Shown here one piece after another: positions 34,584 through 45,103 of a DNA stretch of 64,000 nt. Every line of letters begins with the position of its first letter. Position 1 is the stretch's first letter. The notes under the pieces were generated by a model. That model did no database searches. It was not told the DNA's origin and saw only the letters and a program-made list of their open reading frames with translations. Both the position numbers and the translations under genes were made by a program. Source of the DNA: Bacillus sp. OV166 (GTDB taxonomy: Bacteria > Bacillota > Bacilli > Bacillales > Cytobacillaceae); the NCBI RefSeq assembly GCF_900177675.1, contig NZ_FXWM01000001.1, forward strand, positions 877,001 to 941,000. Reading direction: 5' to 3'.

Positions 34584-36143
34584 ATGGCAGTTACAGAACG
34601 GGTAGTGAAGGTTCAACATGGTCATAAAAATCCAGTGTTGAATATGGAAGGGATTAGTAAAACATTCTCAAGTGTAACCGTATTAAACAATGTGAAAATT
34701 GAACTTTATCCAGGTGAAGTACATGCATTAATGGGTGAGAATGGAGCCGGAAAGTCAACTTTTATGAAAATATTAGCAGGGATCTATACACCTGATAATA
34801 ATGGTGGAAAGATCTATTTTAAAGGTCAGCCGACTTTGTGGAAGGATCCTGTTGATGCAAGGAACAAAGGAATAAATGTTATTCATCAGGAATTAAGCCT
34901 TTCTCCCAATTTGTCGATTAGTGAAAATATCTTAATGGGTTCAACCTTTCCGAGAAATCGGTTAGGGATGGTTAAGTGGGGCGAGGTGCATAAAAGTGCA
35001 CAAAAGGTGTTAGATTCAATGGGCTCTAATCTTGACCCACGCCAATTGGTTTCAACCCTAAGCGTTGCTCAACAACAAATGGTGGAGATCGCCCGAGCAT
35101 TATCCTTTAAGGCAGAGGTTCTTATCATGGATGAACCAACAGCCTCTTTAACAGATAAAGAGATTATGAAACTATTTGATATTATTGAGGATTTAAAAAA
35201 ACAGGGTGTTGCCATCGTTTATATTTCTCATAGAATGGAAGAAATTTTTACGATTGCTGATAGATTTACTGTCTTACGTGACGGTGAGTGGATTGCAAGT
35301 GGCCCCATTGAAGAGACCAACCCCGATCACCTTGTGAAGCTTATGGTAGGTCGTGATTTAAAAGATTTGTTTAATCGAGAGAAGTCTTCTGATCCTAAAA
35401 AACTTTCAAAAAGCAGTTCCCCTGTTCTAGAACTGAGAAATGTTTCAGATAACACCATTGTTAAAAACGTTTCGTTTAAAATTTATCCAGGTGAAATTAT
35501 TGGTTTAGCAGGGCTTGTAGGTGCGGGGAGAACAGAGTTAGTTAGGGCTCTATTTGGTGTATCTGAGTTGAAAAGTGGCGAAATATTTGTAGACGGAAAG
35601 TCTGTTAAAATACAATCCCCCATAGACGCAATGGCTAATGGGATTGCTCATGTACCTGAAAGCAGGAAAGAGCAAGGTTTATTTTTATCTATGTCCGTAA
35701 AAGAGAATATTTTAATGGCAGAGTTGAAAAAGCATACGAAGGCAGGAATTGTTAGTTGGAAAGAAGTGAATGCTACCGCTAATCGTTATATAAAAGAACT
35801 AAACATAAAAATTGCCTCACCGGAACAGCAGGTATCGAACTTAAGTGGTGGTAATCAACAAAAAGTTGTGATCGCAAGATGGCTGTCCATCGCACCTAAA
35901 GTATTACTGCTTGATGAACCCACGAGAGGTGTGGATATTGGGGCAAAGACTGAAATACATAAAATTGTTTCAAAGCTTGCCGAAAATGGCTTGGCAGTTT
36001 TAATGATTTCATCTGAGCTTCCGGAAGTCTTAGGCGTAAGTGATCGAATCCTCGTCATGTGCGAAGGAAGATTAACAGGAGAACTTTCGAGAGAAGAAGC
36101 CACACAGGAAAAAATTATGTACTTAGCTACTAGGGGGGAGTAA
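34584..36143 (+). CDS. rbsA: Ribose-type ABC transporter ATP-binding protein (RbsA-like)
   Basis: 519 residues, double ATPase. Domain 1: Walker [10 protein letters not shown] (about 53-61), LSVAQQQMVEIARAL at the signature and VLIMDEPTASL. Domain 2: degenerate P-loop [24 protein letters not shown] and LLLDEPTRGVDIGAK. It starts with a 20-residue extension (MAVTERVVKVQHGHKNP) before the first strand. ATG after AAAGGGGTGAGA. Same family as the product of 1,457-3,013 but clearly a different gene. Confidence 0.93.
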   Translation: MAVTERVVKVQHGHKNPVLNMEGISKTFSSVTVLNNVKIELYPGEVHALMGENGAGKSTFMKILAGIYTPDNNGGKIYFKGQPTLWKDPVDARNKGINVIHQELSLSPNLSISENILMGSTFPRNRLGMVKWGEVHKSAQKVLDSMGSNLDPRQLVSTLSVAQQQMVEIARALSFKAEVLIMDEPTASLTDKEIMKLFDIIEDLKKQGVAIVYISHRMEEIFTIADRFTVLRDGEWIASGPIEETNPDHLVKLMVGRDLKDLFNREKSSDPKKLSKSSSPVLELRNVSDNTIVKNVSFKIYPGEIIGLAGLVGAGRTELVRALFGVSELKSGEIFVDGKSVKIQSPIDAMANGIAHVPESRKEQGLFLSMSVKENILMAELKKHTKAGIVSWKEVNATANRYIKELNIKIASPEQQVSNLSGGNQQKVVIARWLSIAPKVLLLDEPTRGVDIGAKTEIHKIVSKLAENGLAVLMISSELPEVLGVSDRILVMCEGRLTGELSREEATQEKIMYLATRGE

Positions 36144-36147
36144 GAAA

Positions 36148-37134
36148 ATGAGGGGAAATACTCAAACAATATCACAAAGAGAAAGCCTTCATGTTGGGAA
36201 GGTCCTTCACGGATTATGGAATCGATTGGGTATGATCATGATTTTAATCTTATTATGTGTTGTCCTTTCTTTTACCGCGCCTAATTTCTTAGAAACGGCC
36301 AATATGTTAAATGTATTAAAGCAGGTTTCCATCATTGCTGTGCTAGCTGCTGGAATGACAATTGTGATATTAACTGGTGGAATTGATTTGTCGGTCGGGT
36401 CAACAGTTGCTTTATCCGGCGTTATTTCAGTTATGGTCTCTTCAGCAGGAGTTAACCCCGTCATTGCTATGATATCAGGTGTGGCTGTAGGGTATGCAGT
36501 AGGACTAATAAATGGATTTTTCACTGCTAAAACCAAATTACCAGCATTTATTGTTACATTAGGTAGTTTCACCTATGTTCGAGGTCTTGCTTATGTCATT
36601 AGTGGTGGTTATCCGATTGTTTTGCAAAATGAAACGTTCAAATTCATTGGAGGCGGAGCTATTTTTGGAATACCAGCTCCTATCTATATCATGGTTTTTG
36701 TTTATATGGTTATGTTTTATGTTTTAAAGTATACTATGTTTGGCCGCCATATTTATGCCATTGGTGGAAATGAAGAAGCAGCACGATTAACAGGGATTAA
36801 GGTTGAGAAGTCATTAATTAATGTTTATTCCATCAGTGGATTATTAGCAGGTTTAGGTGGGGTCGTTTTAGCTGGCAGGTTGTATTCTGGTCAACCAACT
36901 GCAGGACAAATGTATGAGTTAGATGCAATTGCCGCGGTTATTTTGGGTGGAACTAGTCTAACAGGTGGTAAAGGAAAGATACAAGCAACGATTATTGGGG
37001 TATTAATTATGGGCGTTATTAGTAATGGCTTAACTCTAATGGACGTTAACTATTATTGGCAGCTTGTAGTCAAAGGTGGAGTAATTGTTGCCGCGGTATT
37101 ATTAGATCGCTTACGTGGAAATAGTGCAGCTTAA
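36148..37134 (+). CDS. rbsC: Ribose-type ABC transporter permease (RbsC-like)
   Basis: 328 residues with about 8-10 helices. AAGMTIVILTGGIDLSVGST near 69, INGFFTAKTKLPAFIVTLGS near 125, GGNEEAARLTGIKVEKSLI and the late DAIAAVILGGTSLTGGKG are typical RbsC features. ATG after GGGGGGAGTAAGAAA, 4 bases past the ATPase stop. A single permease gene here means a homodimeric channel, unlike the first operon. Confidence 0.92.
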   Translation: MRGNTQTISQRESLHVGKVLHGLWNRLGMIMILILLCVVLSFTAPNFLETANMLNVLKQVSIIAVLAAGMTIVILTGGIDLSVGSTVALSGVISVMVSSAGVNPVIAMISGVAVGYAVGLINGFFTAKTKLPAFIVTLGSFTYVRGLAYVISGGYPIVLQNETFKFIGGGAIFGIPAPIYIMVFVYMVMFYVLKYTMFGRHIYAIGGNEEAARLTGIKVEKSLINVYSISGLLAGLGGVVLAGRLYSGQPTAGQMYELDAIAAVILGGTSLTGGKGKIQATIIGVLIMGVISNGLTLMDVNYYWQLVVKGGVIVAAVLLDRLRGNSAA

Positions 37135-37195
37135 TGGAATTCAACAGATGTATTTAACAATGTAGAGAACAAGAGTAATAAAGGTAAAAAAAGAT

Positions 37196-37247
37196 AAAAT
37201 GTCTTACTTCCAATAAGTGGATTTTTTCATTGGAAGTAAGACATTTT
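37196..37247. terminator. Perfect 19-bp hairpin between permease and xylulokinase
   Basis: AAAATGTCTTACTTCCAAT (37,196-37,214) and its exact complement (37,229-37,247), 14-base T-rich loop. It ends the transporter transcript on either strand; some read-through to xylB is likely because no clear new promoter was seen. Confidence 0.85.
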
Positions 37248-37314
37248 AAATGCTGTCGAATGATCGACAGCCTTCATTCTTCATGCAATTTTGCGATCAA
37301 AAAGGGGGTATTTG

Positions 37315-38793
37315 ATGAAGTACTTGCTTGGAATAGATCTTGGAACATCTAGTGTGAAGACATGCCTGATTGACTATACTGGAACAGAGTGTTTTTCAGA
37401 TAGTGAGGTATATAGCATAAATACTCCTGCAAGAAATTGGGCGGAACAAGATCCTGAAGAATGGTGGAGAGCTACAAAGAAGACCATACAGCATTGTTTA
37501 CAAAAAGTGGGGGGATATGAGGTTGAAATTACTGGAATTAGTTTTTCTGGGCAAATGCATGGTTTAGTAATACTTGATAAAGACAAACAAGTAATAAGAC
37601 CAGCGATCATTTGGTGTGATCAAAGAAGTCAGCAGCAAATCCACTCCATACATAATAAAATACAAAAGGAAGAAGTAGGAAGGCAAACACTGAATGCACT
37701 TTCTCCTGGTTTTTTACTGCCTTCTTTAATGTGGATAAAAGACCATGAACCTTTTAATTATGAAAAAATAGATAAAGTGGTTTTACCTAAAGATTATATT
37801 CGTTACAGAATAACTGGTGAGATTGGTACAGATTCAACAGATGCTTGTGGAACATTAATATTTAATATAGAAAGAAGAGAATGGGCTGAAGATCTAATTA
37901 AAAAGTTAGGGATAAATAGGAACCTTTTTCCACTATGCCGTGAGCCATACGAGATCGCTGGTTACGTAACACGAATTGCAGCCAATGAAACTGGATTGAA
38001 ATTAGCAACCCCTGTCGTATATGGTGGAGGGGATCAGCCGATGCAGGCTGTTGGGAATGGCATCCTTTCTTCGGGGACAATTTCCTGTACGATTGGAACA
38101 GGAGGACAGTTATTTTCACCTGTAAATCAACCAGTTCATGACAGACTATATCGTACAAATACATTCTGTCATGTGAAAAACTGGTACATATTAGGTGCTA
38201 ATTTAAGTGCAGGACTATCATTAAAATGGTTAATGGAAAATATTTTATATATCGCAGACTTTACTAAGTTAAATAAAGAAACTAGTAAGATTCCATCAGG
38301 TAGTGAAAAGTTACTCTTCCTACCATATTTAAATGGAGACAGAACACCCCATATGGATGCTAATGCTAAAGGGATGTTTTTTGGACTTCAATTAAAGCAC
38401 AATCGTTACCACATGTTGAGAGCGGTGATGGAAGGTGTCGCTTTTTCATTGCGTGATTCATTAGAGATTTTTAATGAACTACAAATACCTGTTGAGCAGG
38501 TTATCGCTTCAGGTGGATTTATCCAAAGTGATTTATGGATGCAAATTGTAGCAGACGTTTTTCAAAAAAGTATATGTACTACCTTGACGAAGGAACATGC
38601 CTGTAAAGGAGCAGCAATTATGGCAGCTGTAGGTACAAAAGTCTTCAATTCAATGGAAGAAGCAGTAAGTGAAATGGTAAAAAAGAGTGATAGGCTAGTA
38701 GAGCCAAATGAAAAGAATGGATATGTATATAATGAGCAATATGAGCTATTTAAATCTCTCTATATACAAAATAGGGAACTGTTTATGATATAG
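37315..38793 (+). CDS. xylB: Xylulokinase (FGGY family)
   Basis: 492 residues. N-terminal GIDLGTSSVKT phosphate loop, GISFSGQMHGLVILD substrate loop, IIWCDQRS, YGGGDQPMQAVGNGI and IASGGFIQSDLWMQIVADVF at the C-terminal FGGY signature. The SGQMHG motif is characteristic of XylB. It phosphorylates D-xylulose (or a similar ketose) to the 5-phosphate. The ATG at 37,315 follows AAAGGGGGTATTTG; a longer frame covers the ribosome site. No xylose isomerase is present, so the ketose is presumably imported as such or made from a polyol elsewhere. Confidence 0.9.
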   Translation: MKYLLGIDLGTSSVKTCLIDYTGTECFSDSEVYSINTPARNWAEQDPEEWWRATKKTIQHCLQKVGGYEVEITGISFSGQMHGLVILDKDKQVIRPAIIWCDQRSQQQIHSIHNKIQKEEVGRQTLNALSPGFLLPSLMWIKDHEPFNYEKIDKVVLPKDYIRYRITGEIGTDSTDACGTLIFNIERREWAEDLIKKLGINRNLFPLCREPYEIAGYVTRIAANETGLKLATPVVYGGGDQPMQAVGNGILSSGTISCTIGTGGQLFSPVNQPVHDRLYRTNTFCHVKNWYILGANLSAGLSLKWLMENILYIADFTKLNKETSKIPSGSEKLLFLPYLNGDRTPHMDANAKGMFFGLQLKHNRYHMLRAVMEGVAFSLRDSLEIFNELQIPVEQVIASGGFIQSDLWMQIVADVFQKSICTTLTKEHACKGAAIMAAVGTKVFNSMEEAVSEMVKKSDRLVEPNEKNGYVYNEQYELFKSLYIQNRELFMI

Positions 38794-38852
38794 ATCTAGA
38801 TACTTTGTATTCTAAATTAATAGAAGCGATAAGAATGGAGAGTGGAAAATAA

Positions 38853-39818
38853 ATGAATAAAACATCCCGCTCAGTTATGTGCGTTGGAGAGCTGTTAATC
38901 GATTTTTTCTGTACAGATATTGATGTTAATTTAAAAGAAGGTGATCATTTCCTAAAGAAGGCTGGAGGTGCCCCGGCAAATGTAGCAGCTGCCATTTCAA
39001 AGCTAGGTGGGGTGGCGAGTCTTATTGGGAAAGTAGGAAATGACCCATTTGGATCATTCTTGATAGAAACTTTAAACGAGGCGGGTGTAGATACATCGAT
39101 GGTTGTTACCGATGATTTAGCACCAACAACCTTAGCATTTGTTTCTCTCCAAGCAGACGGTGAAAGGGATTTTGTATTCAATAGAGGAGCAGATCAACAT
39201 CTAACAGACGAAAACTTAAATTTAGATAGACTAAGTAGAGCAAAAATAATACACTTTGGATCCGCAACAGCGTTACTTGATAACCCATTTAAAACAACCT
39301 ATTTTAATGCAATGGAGTTTGCGAAAAATAGTGGAATATTCCTATCATTTGACCCTAATTTCCGTAAGGATTTATGGAAAAATAGAATAGAAGAATTTAT
39401 TAGTTTAGCTAGAAAAGGTATATCCATGGCTGATTTTGTAAAAGTCAGTGAAGAGGAGCTTGAACTTATCACAGGAAAAATGGATAAGTATGAAGGTATA
39501 GAGAAGCTCCATCATTTGGGAGCGAAAATTGTAGCTGTGACTCTTGGAAGTGAAGGAACTCTTCTTTCAAATAGAAATGATGTGGGTGTAATAAACAGTA
39601 TAGAAATAAATTCAATTGACTCTACCGGTGCTGGTGATGCATTTGTCGGTGCTGCTTTATATCAGTTTGCAAACTTGGAGTCCATTAATACAATTCTTAA
39701 TGATTTTAGTAAACTGAAAGAGATCATTCTATTTGCAAATAAAGTAGGGGCACTTGTATGTACAAGGGTAGGAGCGATATCTTCCTTACCAAACGAAGAG
39801 GATATATTAAAAATTTAG
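38853..39818 (+). CDS. Fructokinase-like PfkB carbohydrate kinase
   Basis: 321 residues. [11 protein letters not shown] start, [16 protein letters not shown] (about 41-56) in the substrate site, [22 protein letters not shown] and the catalytic [14 protein letters not shown] near 257-270. The GGAPAN and DPN(F/Y)R patterns favour fructokinase over ribokinase. It closes the operon and may act on fructose produced from, or imported with, the same source as the xylulokinase substrate. ATG about 8 bases after GGAGAGTGG. Confidence 0.85.
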   Translation: MNKTSRSVMCVGELLIDFFCTDIDVNLKEGDHFLKKAGGAPANVAAAISKLGGVASLIGKVGNDPFGSFLIETLNEAGVDTSMVVTDDLAPTTLAFVSLQADGERDFVFNRGADQHLTDENLNLDRLSRAKIIHFGSATALLDNPFKTTYFNAMEFAKNSGIFLSFDPNFRKDLWKNRIEEFISLARKGISMADFVKVSEEELELITGKMDKYEGIEKLHHLGAKIVAVTLGSEGTLLSNRNDVGVINSIEINSIDSTGAGDAFVGAALYQFANLESINTILNDFSKLKEIILFANKVGALVCTRVGAISSLPNEEDILKI

Positions 39819-39910
39819 TCATTTTTACTCATGCAGTAAGTTTAAAGAGTCTGATTACAAGAATAAGATAGAAGTCATTCTTAAAGCAGTGACATTTATA
39901 TTCAGTAAAG

Positions 39911-39948
39911 AAAGGAATCGTGGCATGATATGCCGTGGTTCCTTTTTA
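39911..39948 (+). terminator. Terminator of the ABC/xylulokinase operon
   Basis: 16-bp stem with wobbles, AAAGGAATCGTGGCAT (39,911-39,926) / ATGCCGTGGTTCCTTT (39,930-39,945), then TT. Confidence 0.8.
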
Positions 39949-40304
39949 AATGAAGCCTTCTAACAATCCTTCCTTTTGAAGCTGTTTCTTAAAAGTAACT
40001 ATTTAGGATCCTTTTTTAAGGCGAACAGTTCCTGGTACTTACATTGGTTTATGACTAAAAGGCGTCCTTAAGAGTAATTTCCAAAAAGAATTATTGGATG
40101 TCCAAGATACAGCACAGCTTGAAATCAATATTTCAGGAATGTTGAAGTTCGCTGACTTCTTCTTTGATGGATTCAATGCCGATTATCCAGGGGGAAATCC
40201 AGCGTTCGTTGGAACAAGCAAGAAGTCACTTTGTGAAAGTAAGGTTCTTATGGTTTTTAATGAGGTTATAGCTGACCACAAGAACCGCCCCCATGGGTTT
40301 TCAC
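39949..40304. other. Gene-free mosaic: protein scrap plus repeat R2
   Basis: A + frame at 40,070-40,180 reads LLDVQDTAQLEINISGMLKF-ADFFFDG, a coherent protein scrap of unidentified family, continuing into unrelated sequence. R2 copy 5 follows at 40,240-40,300 (TTCTTATGGTTTTTAATGAG ... AAGAACCGCCCCCATGG). The open frame spanning both is chimeric and not a gene. Confidence 0.5.
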
Positions 40305-40359
40305 GAACAGTATTAAGAGCCTCGAACCTTGAAATAACATTAAAAAGGTGAACAGTGAC
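40305..40359 (+). repeat. Repeat R1, left part of a copy split by an IS3 element
   Basis: GAACAGTATTAAGAGCCTCG-AACCTTGAAATAACATTAAA-AAGGTGAACAGTGAC matches 42,403-42,454 and 55,468-55,523. It stops at GTGAC, where the IS begins; the next R1 bases (GATACTGTTCTCC) resume at 41,835. Confidence 0.85.
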
Positions 40360-41831
<1,472 letters not shown>

Positions 41832-41834
41832 GAC

Positions 41835-41931
41835 GATACTGTTCTCCTTTTATAGGTTTGAACAATTAAATATGCACGTGGAACATCGTTGTGAAATAAG
41901 AAAATCCGGGGCGTGACAGTGTATTGAATCT
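41835..41931 (+). repeat. Repeat R1, right part of the IS-split copy
   Basis: GATACTGTTCTCCTTTTATA-GGTTTGAAC...ATGCACGTGGAACATCG, then GGGGCGTGACAGTGTATTGA-ATCT. It matches 55,524-55,621 nearly base for base. Confidence 0.88.
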
Positions 41932-41935
41932 AAAC

Positions 41936-42019
41936 AAAACACCCTTTCTGGTAGGAGAGGGTGTTTTTGGTTTATCGTTGTCTGTCATATCCTTCGACAA
42001 AAACGATAAAACTTTCTGG
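41936..42019 (+). repeat. Dispersed element A, copy 2
   Basis: Two mismatches in 84 bases against 32,938-33,021. It begins four bases after the end of an R1 copy. Confidence 0.85.
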
Positions 42020-42107
42020 GCTATGACAGTCATCGAGTTAAGCAGGGGCGAATGTACAGGAAGATTACAACTATTCTAGGATGAAAATGAAAAAAAGGCG
42101 AACATGG

Positions 42108-42260
42108 TTCATCCTTTGAAAGTTTCCGCATTTTTAATCCAAAGGCGACATTATCAAATATGGTCATATGAGGGAACAGGGCGTAGTTTTGAAACACCAA
42201 CGCCGAATCTCTTTTATTGATAGGAATACGCGTAACATCTTTTCAACCAAATACATTAGA
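42108..42260 (-). pseudogene. PotA-like ABC ATPase fragment (Q-loop region)
   Basis: The reverse strand reads [40 protein letters not shown], the segment from the strand before the Q-loop to the helix after it in spermidine/2-aminoethylphosphonate-type importer ATPases. Walker A, signature and Walker B are absent and a stop lies just upstream. Pure relic. Confidence 0.7.
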
Positions 42261-42316
42261 AAAAGCATTAATATCGCGGAGGAGGAGTCCTTGAGCTTAT
42301 TAGAGAACTTTAAAGT

Positions 42317-42546
42317 GGGCTTTTTAGAAGAAGCCTTTTGAAAAATTATTACCTTTAACAGACCATCCTGCTGAATAACACGAAACAAGCAAATTACCCG
42401 AACAGTGTTAAGAACCTCGAACCTTGAAATAACCTTAAAAAGGAGAACAGTGACGATACTGTTCTCCTTTTATAGGTTTATGCAAGTAAATATGCACGTG
42501 GAACATCGAGGTGAAACAAGAAAATCTGGGGCGTGACACTGAATCT
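42317..42546 (+). repeat. Repeat R1, full copy
   Basis: About 230 bases aligning with 55,387-55,621: GGGCTTTTTAGAAGA, then GAAAAATTATTACCTTTAAC, CATCCTGCTGAATAACACGA, GCCTCGAACCTTGAAATAAC-type core and GGGGCGTGACACTGAATC. The central palindrome AAAGGAGAACAGT / ACTGTTCTCCTTTT (42,438-42,472) can fold as a terminator-like hairpin. Confidence 0.85.
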
Positions 42547-42563
42547 ATATTAAGGCTTTTTGG

Positions 42564-42590
42564 GGATTTCACTCTGCGAAGTTTGAGTAA
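42564..42590 (+). mobile_element. IS4-family right-end scrap
   Basis: TTTCACTCTGCGAAGTTTGAGTAA-type sequence equals, in reverse complement, the last codons (I-S-L-C-E-V, stop) of the transposase fragment at 9,990. Only about 27 bases are shared. Confidence 0.55.
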
Positions 42591-42652
42591 ATAAATAAAT
42601 AAATCCAGCACTTTTTCTTCCTTAGTGTCAATTATTCAGGGATTTTCTGTTA

Positions 42653-43447
42653 TTAATGATCCTTTTCTTCAGCTGAAACAATTATTACTTCTATGTTGTG
42701 TTCTTCTAATTTTCTAATATAACTATCTGATAGAGAACAATCGGTTATAATCGTACTGATTTGATCTATTGAGGCAAACGAAGCAATTGAATTTTTATCA
42801 ATTTTGGTGTGGTCAAGTAAAGCAACTACTTTGTTAGAAGCATTGACCATAGCCTTTTTCAATTGTACTTCATAAACACTGAAATCTGATAAACCTAATT
42901 CGTGAGAAAATCCATTAGCGGATGTAAACATCATATCAATATTAATTTGATTCAAAATATTTATTCCTAAACTACCTTCTAGGGAATATGAACCTCTTTT
43001 AACAATCCCCCCTAATAAAATAACCGTTATATCAGGGTGGTCATTTAATTCAAGAGCAGTATTAATTCCACTTGTTACGACAGTTAATCGAATTTGCATG
43101 TCTTTTAGGTTACGCGCAAGTTCAAGAGCGGTTGAGCTTGCATCTAACATAATACATTGCCCATTAGAAATTAATTCTACAGCTTTTCTAGCGATTGCAG
43201 ATTTTTCATCCTTATTTTTTCGTTCTCTATTATAAAAATTATTTTCGCTTTCAATAATATCTATTAAGATTGCCCCTCCATGAGTTCTTTTAAGGAGTCC
43301 ATCTTCTTCCATTTTCGAAAGATCTGTTCTTAAAGTAGCTTCTGATACATTAATTTCCTCTGAAAGCTCCTTTACTGTTACACGTTGTTGTTCATGTAAC
43401 TTTTCCATGATTAGTTTTCTTCTCTCTGGTGCAAACACTTTCTTCAT
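42653..43447 (-). CDS. DeoR/GlpR-family transcriptional regulator
   Basis: 264 residues. N-terminal DeoR winged helix: RRKLIMEKLHEQQRVTVKEL-SEEINVSEATLRTDLSKMEE, then GLLKRTHGGAI. The C-terminal sugar-phosphate-sensing DeoRC domain has ARKAVELISNGQCIMLDASSTALELA, LTVVTSGINTALEL, ILLGGIVKRGSYSLEG and LLDHTKI. The start at 43,447 (MKKVFAPERR) follows GGGTGATGAG. It is divergent from the alcohol-dehydrogenase gene and probably represses the polyol/ketose cluster, responding to a phosphorylated intermediate such as a ketose phosphate. Confidence 0.88.
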   Translation of the reverse strand: MKKVFAPERRKLIMEKLHEQQRVTVKELSEEINVSEATLRTDLSKMEEDGLLKRTHGGAILIDIIESENNFYNRERKNKDEKSAIARKAVELISNGQCIMLDASSTALELARNLKDMQIRLTVVTSGINTALELNDHPDITVILLGGIVKRGSYSLEGSLGINILNQINIDMMFTSANGFSHELGLSDFSVYEVQLKKAMVNASNKVVALLDHTKIDKNSIASFASIDQISTIITDCSLSDSYIRKLEEHNIEVIIVSAEEKDH

Positions 43448-43616
43448 CTCATCACCCACGTATGCATATTTTATGATATTTTTCTCTATTTAAATTAACG
43501 TTTCGAAAGTAATCGATAGTCAAAATTAACAAAAAGAAAGAATTGAATTGTTATTTCACATAGTAATATTACAACATTGTTTCATCCTAAAGTAAATTAT
43601 AAAGTAATAAGAAAGA

Positions 43617-43684
43617 AAACGAAAGTTGAAATAAAAATAAACGAAAAAATATAATTGACTTATCGATAAAATTAATAATATAAT
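43617..43684 (+). promoter_or_regulatory. Promoter of the polyol cluster with ACGAAA direct repeats
   Basis: -35 TTGACT (43,655-43,660), 18-base spacer, -10 TATAAT (43,679-43,684). Upstream, AAAACGAAAG (43,617) and AAACGAAAAA (43,639) repeat ACGAAA 22 bases apart, a layout typical of DeoR/GlpR-type operators. The block AAATAAACGA(A/T)AA recurs before the RpiB promoter (46,514). Confidence 0.6.
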
Positions 43685-43770
43685 GAAAACAATCAAGAGT
43701 TTATAGAAGAAAATGAAAATTTGTGGTGTTCTAAAACTTCCAAAGGAGGGGATTTTTTATTATAGGTATA

Positions 43771-43786
43771 ATGAAAGCGGTATCTA
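43771..43786 (+). promoter_or_regulatory. Candidate cre box in the cluster leader
   Basis: ATGAAAGCGGTATCTA fits the relaxed cre consensus WTGNAANCGNWNNCW. It lies about 90 bases after the -10 box. The long leader (43,690-43,898) also has an unused AAAGGAGGGG at 43,743. Confidence 0.4.
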
Positions 43787-43898
43787 GTATGTTACGACAT
43801 GATTATAGTCTACCATAAGCGAAGAAACCATGTTATCACTTGATTTAGTAACAAATGAAAGCTTTTAAAAAATAAAGTTTATTAGGGAGAGATATTTT

Positions 43899-45011
43899 AT
43901 GTGTACTACGATTACAACTCAAGATCAAAAAAAAGTTAGCATTCCTAAAACTATGAAAGCAGTAGTAGCTTATGCACCAGGGGATTATCGTTTTGAAGAA
44001 GTAGCAGTACCTGGGATTGGCCCGGGCGAAATGTTAGTAAAAGTTGAGGCGTGTGGTATTTGTGCAGGAGATTTGAAAGCGTTTGATGGAGCTCCTAGTT
44101 TCTGGGGAGATGAAAAGCAACCTGCGTACATAAAAGCTCCGATGATTCCAGGACATGAGTTTATCGGTCATGTTGTTGCTTTAGGTGAAGGTGTAGAAGG
44201 ATATGCGGTTGGAGACCGTGTGATTTCCGAGCAAATCGTTCCTTGCTGGGATTGCCGTTTTTGTAACCGCGGTCAATATTGGATGTGTGAAAAGCATGAC
44301 CTTTACGGTTTCCAAAACAATGTAAACGGTGCAATGGCTGAGTACATGAAATTTACTAAAGAAGCGATCAATTACAAAGTTCCTGAAGATCTACCAATTG
44401 AAAAAGCTATTTTAATAGAACCATATGCATGTTCTTTCCATGCAGTTCAACGTGCTAACATTCAACTTGGAGATGTTGTCGTGCTTGCAGGATCAGGAAC
44501 GCTAGGTCTTGGGATGATCGGTGCGATTAAAAAGTCAGGGGCGGGAAAATTAATTGTTTTAGATTTATTTGATGATCGTCTAGAACTAGCAAAAAAGTTT
44601 GGTGCAGATATGGTTATCAATCCAATGAAAGAAGATGCCATTTCAATCGTAAAAGAATTAACTGACGGATATGGATGCGACATTTATATAGAAGCAACTG
44701 GTGCTCAAAAGTCAGTTGAACAAGGATTAACGATGATTCGCAAGCTTGGTACTTTTGTAGAATTTAGCGTATTTAAAGAACCTGTAACAGTGGACTGGAG
44801 TATTATTAGTGATCGTAAAGAACTTGATGTATTAGGTTCTCACTTAGGACCATATTGCTATCCGCATGTTATTGAGGGGATTGCTAATGGTGATCTTCCG
44901 ACTGAAGGAGTAGTAACGCATCAATTACCATTAGAAGAGTTTGAAAAAGGCTTCCAACTAGTTAAAAATGGTGCGGAATCACTGAAAGTTGTTCTTAATC
45001 CTAATTTATAA
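43899..45011 (+). CDS. Zinc-dependent medium-chain alcohol/polyol dehydrogenase
   Basis: 370 residues, MDR family. Catalytic zinc site from Cys in KVEACGICAGDLK and His in IPGHEFIGHVV; structural zinc lobe CWDCRFCNRGQYWMC. NAD-binding GSGTLGLGMIG with an acidic end of strand (VLDLFDD) indicating NAD preference. ATG after GGGAGAGATATTTT. First gene of the cluster, so it probably oxidises the imported polyol to a ketose. Exact substrate (glycerol, erythritol, threitol, arabitol) cannot be told. Confidence 0.88.
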   Translation: MCTTITTQDQKKVSIPKTMKAVVAYAPGDYRFEEVAVPGIGPGEMLVKVEACGICAGDLKAFDGAPSFWGDEKQPAYIKAPMIPGHEFIGHVVALGEGVEGYAVGDRVISEQIVPCWDCRFCNRGQYWMCEKHDLYGFQNNVNGAMAEYMKFTKEAINYKVPEDLPIEKAILIEPYACSFHAVQRANIQLGDVVVLAGSGTLGLGMIGAIKKSGAGKLIVLDLFDDRLELAKKFGADMVINPMKEDAISIVKELTDGYGCDIYIEATGAQKSVEQGLTMIRKLGTFVEFSVFKEPVTVDWSIISDRKELDVLGSHLGPYCYPHVIEGIANGDLPTEGVVTHQLPLEEFEKGFQLVKNGAESLKVVLNPNL

Positions 45012-45026
45012 GAATTTTAGTTTAGT

Positions 45027-45072
45027 AAATTTAGTAATAGGTCCCAATTTTATGGGACCTATTACTAAATTT
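45027..45072 (+). other. Perfect 19-bp hairpin without T-run between dehydrogenase and permease genes
   Basis: AAATTTAGTAATAGGTCCC (45,027-45,045) and its exact complement (45,054-45,072), 8-base loop. GAGTGA follows, so it is not a classical terminator. It more likely protects the 3' end of the dehydrogenase message or marks a processing site. Confidence 0.75.
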
Positions 45073-45103
45073 GAGTGATTTCCTTTAAAAGACAAGGGGG
45101 TAA

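Noticed and set aside
40094..40351. 85-codon frame MDVQDTAQLE...
   Set aside because: Chimera of a protein scrap, an R2 repeat and the start of R1; not a gene.
43771..43818. 15-codon frame MKAVSSMLRHDYSLP in the polyol-cluster leader
   Set aside because: The nearby AAAGGAGGGG is 18 bases away, too far; the cre-like sequence better explains the conserved look of the site.
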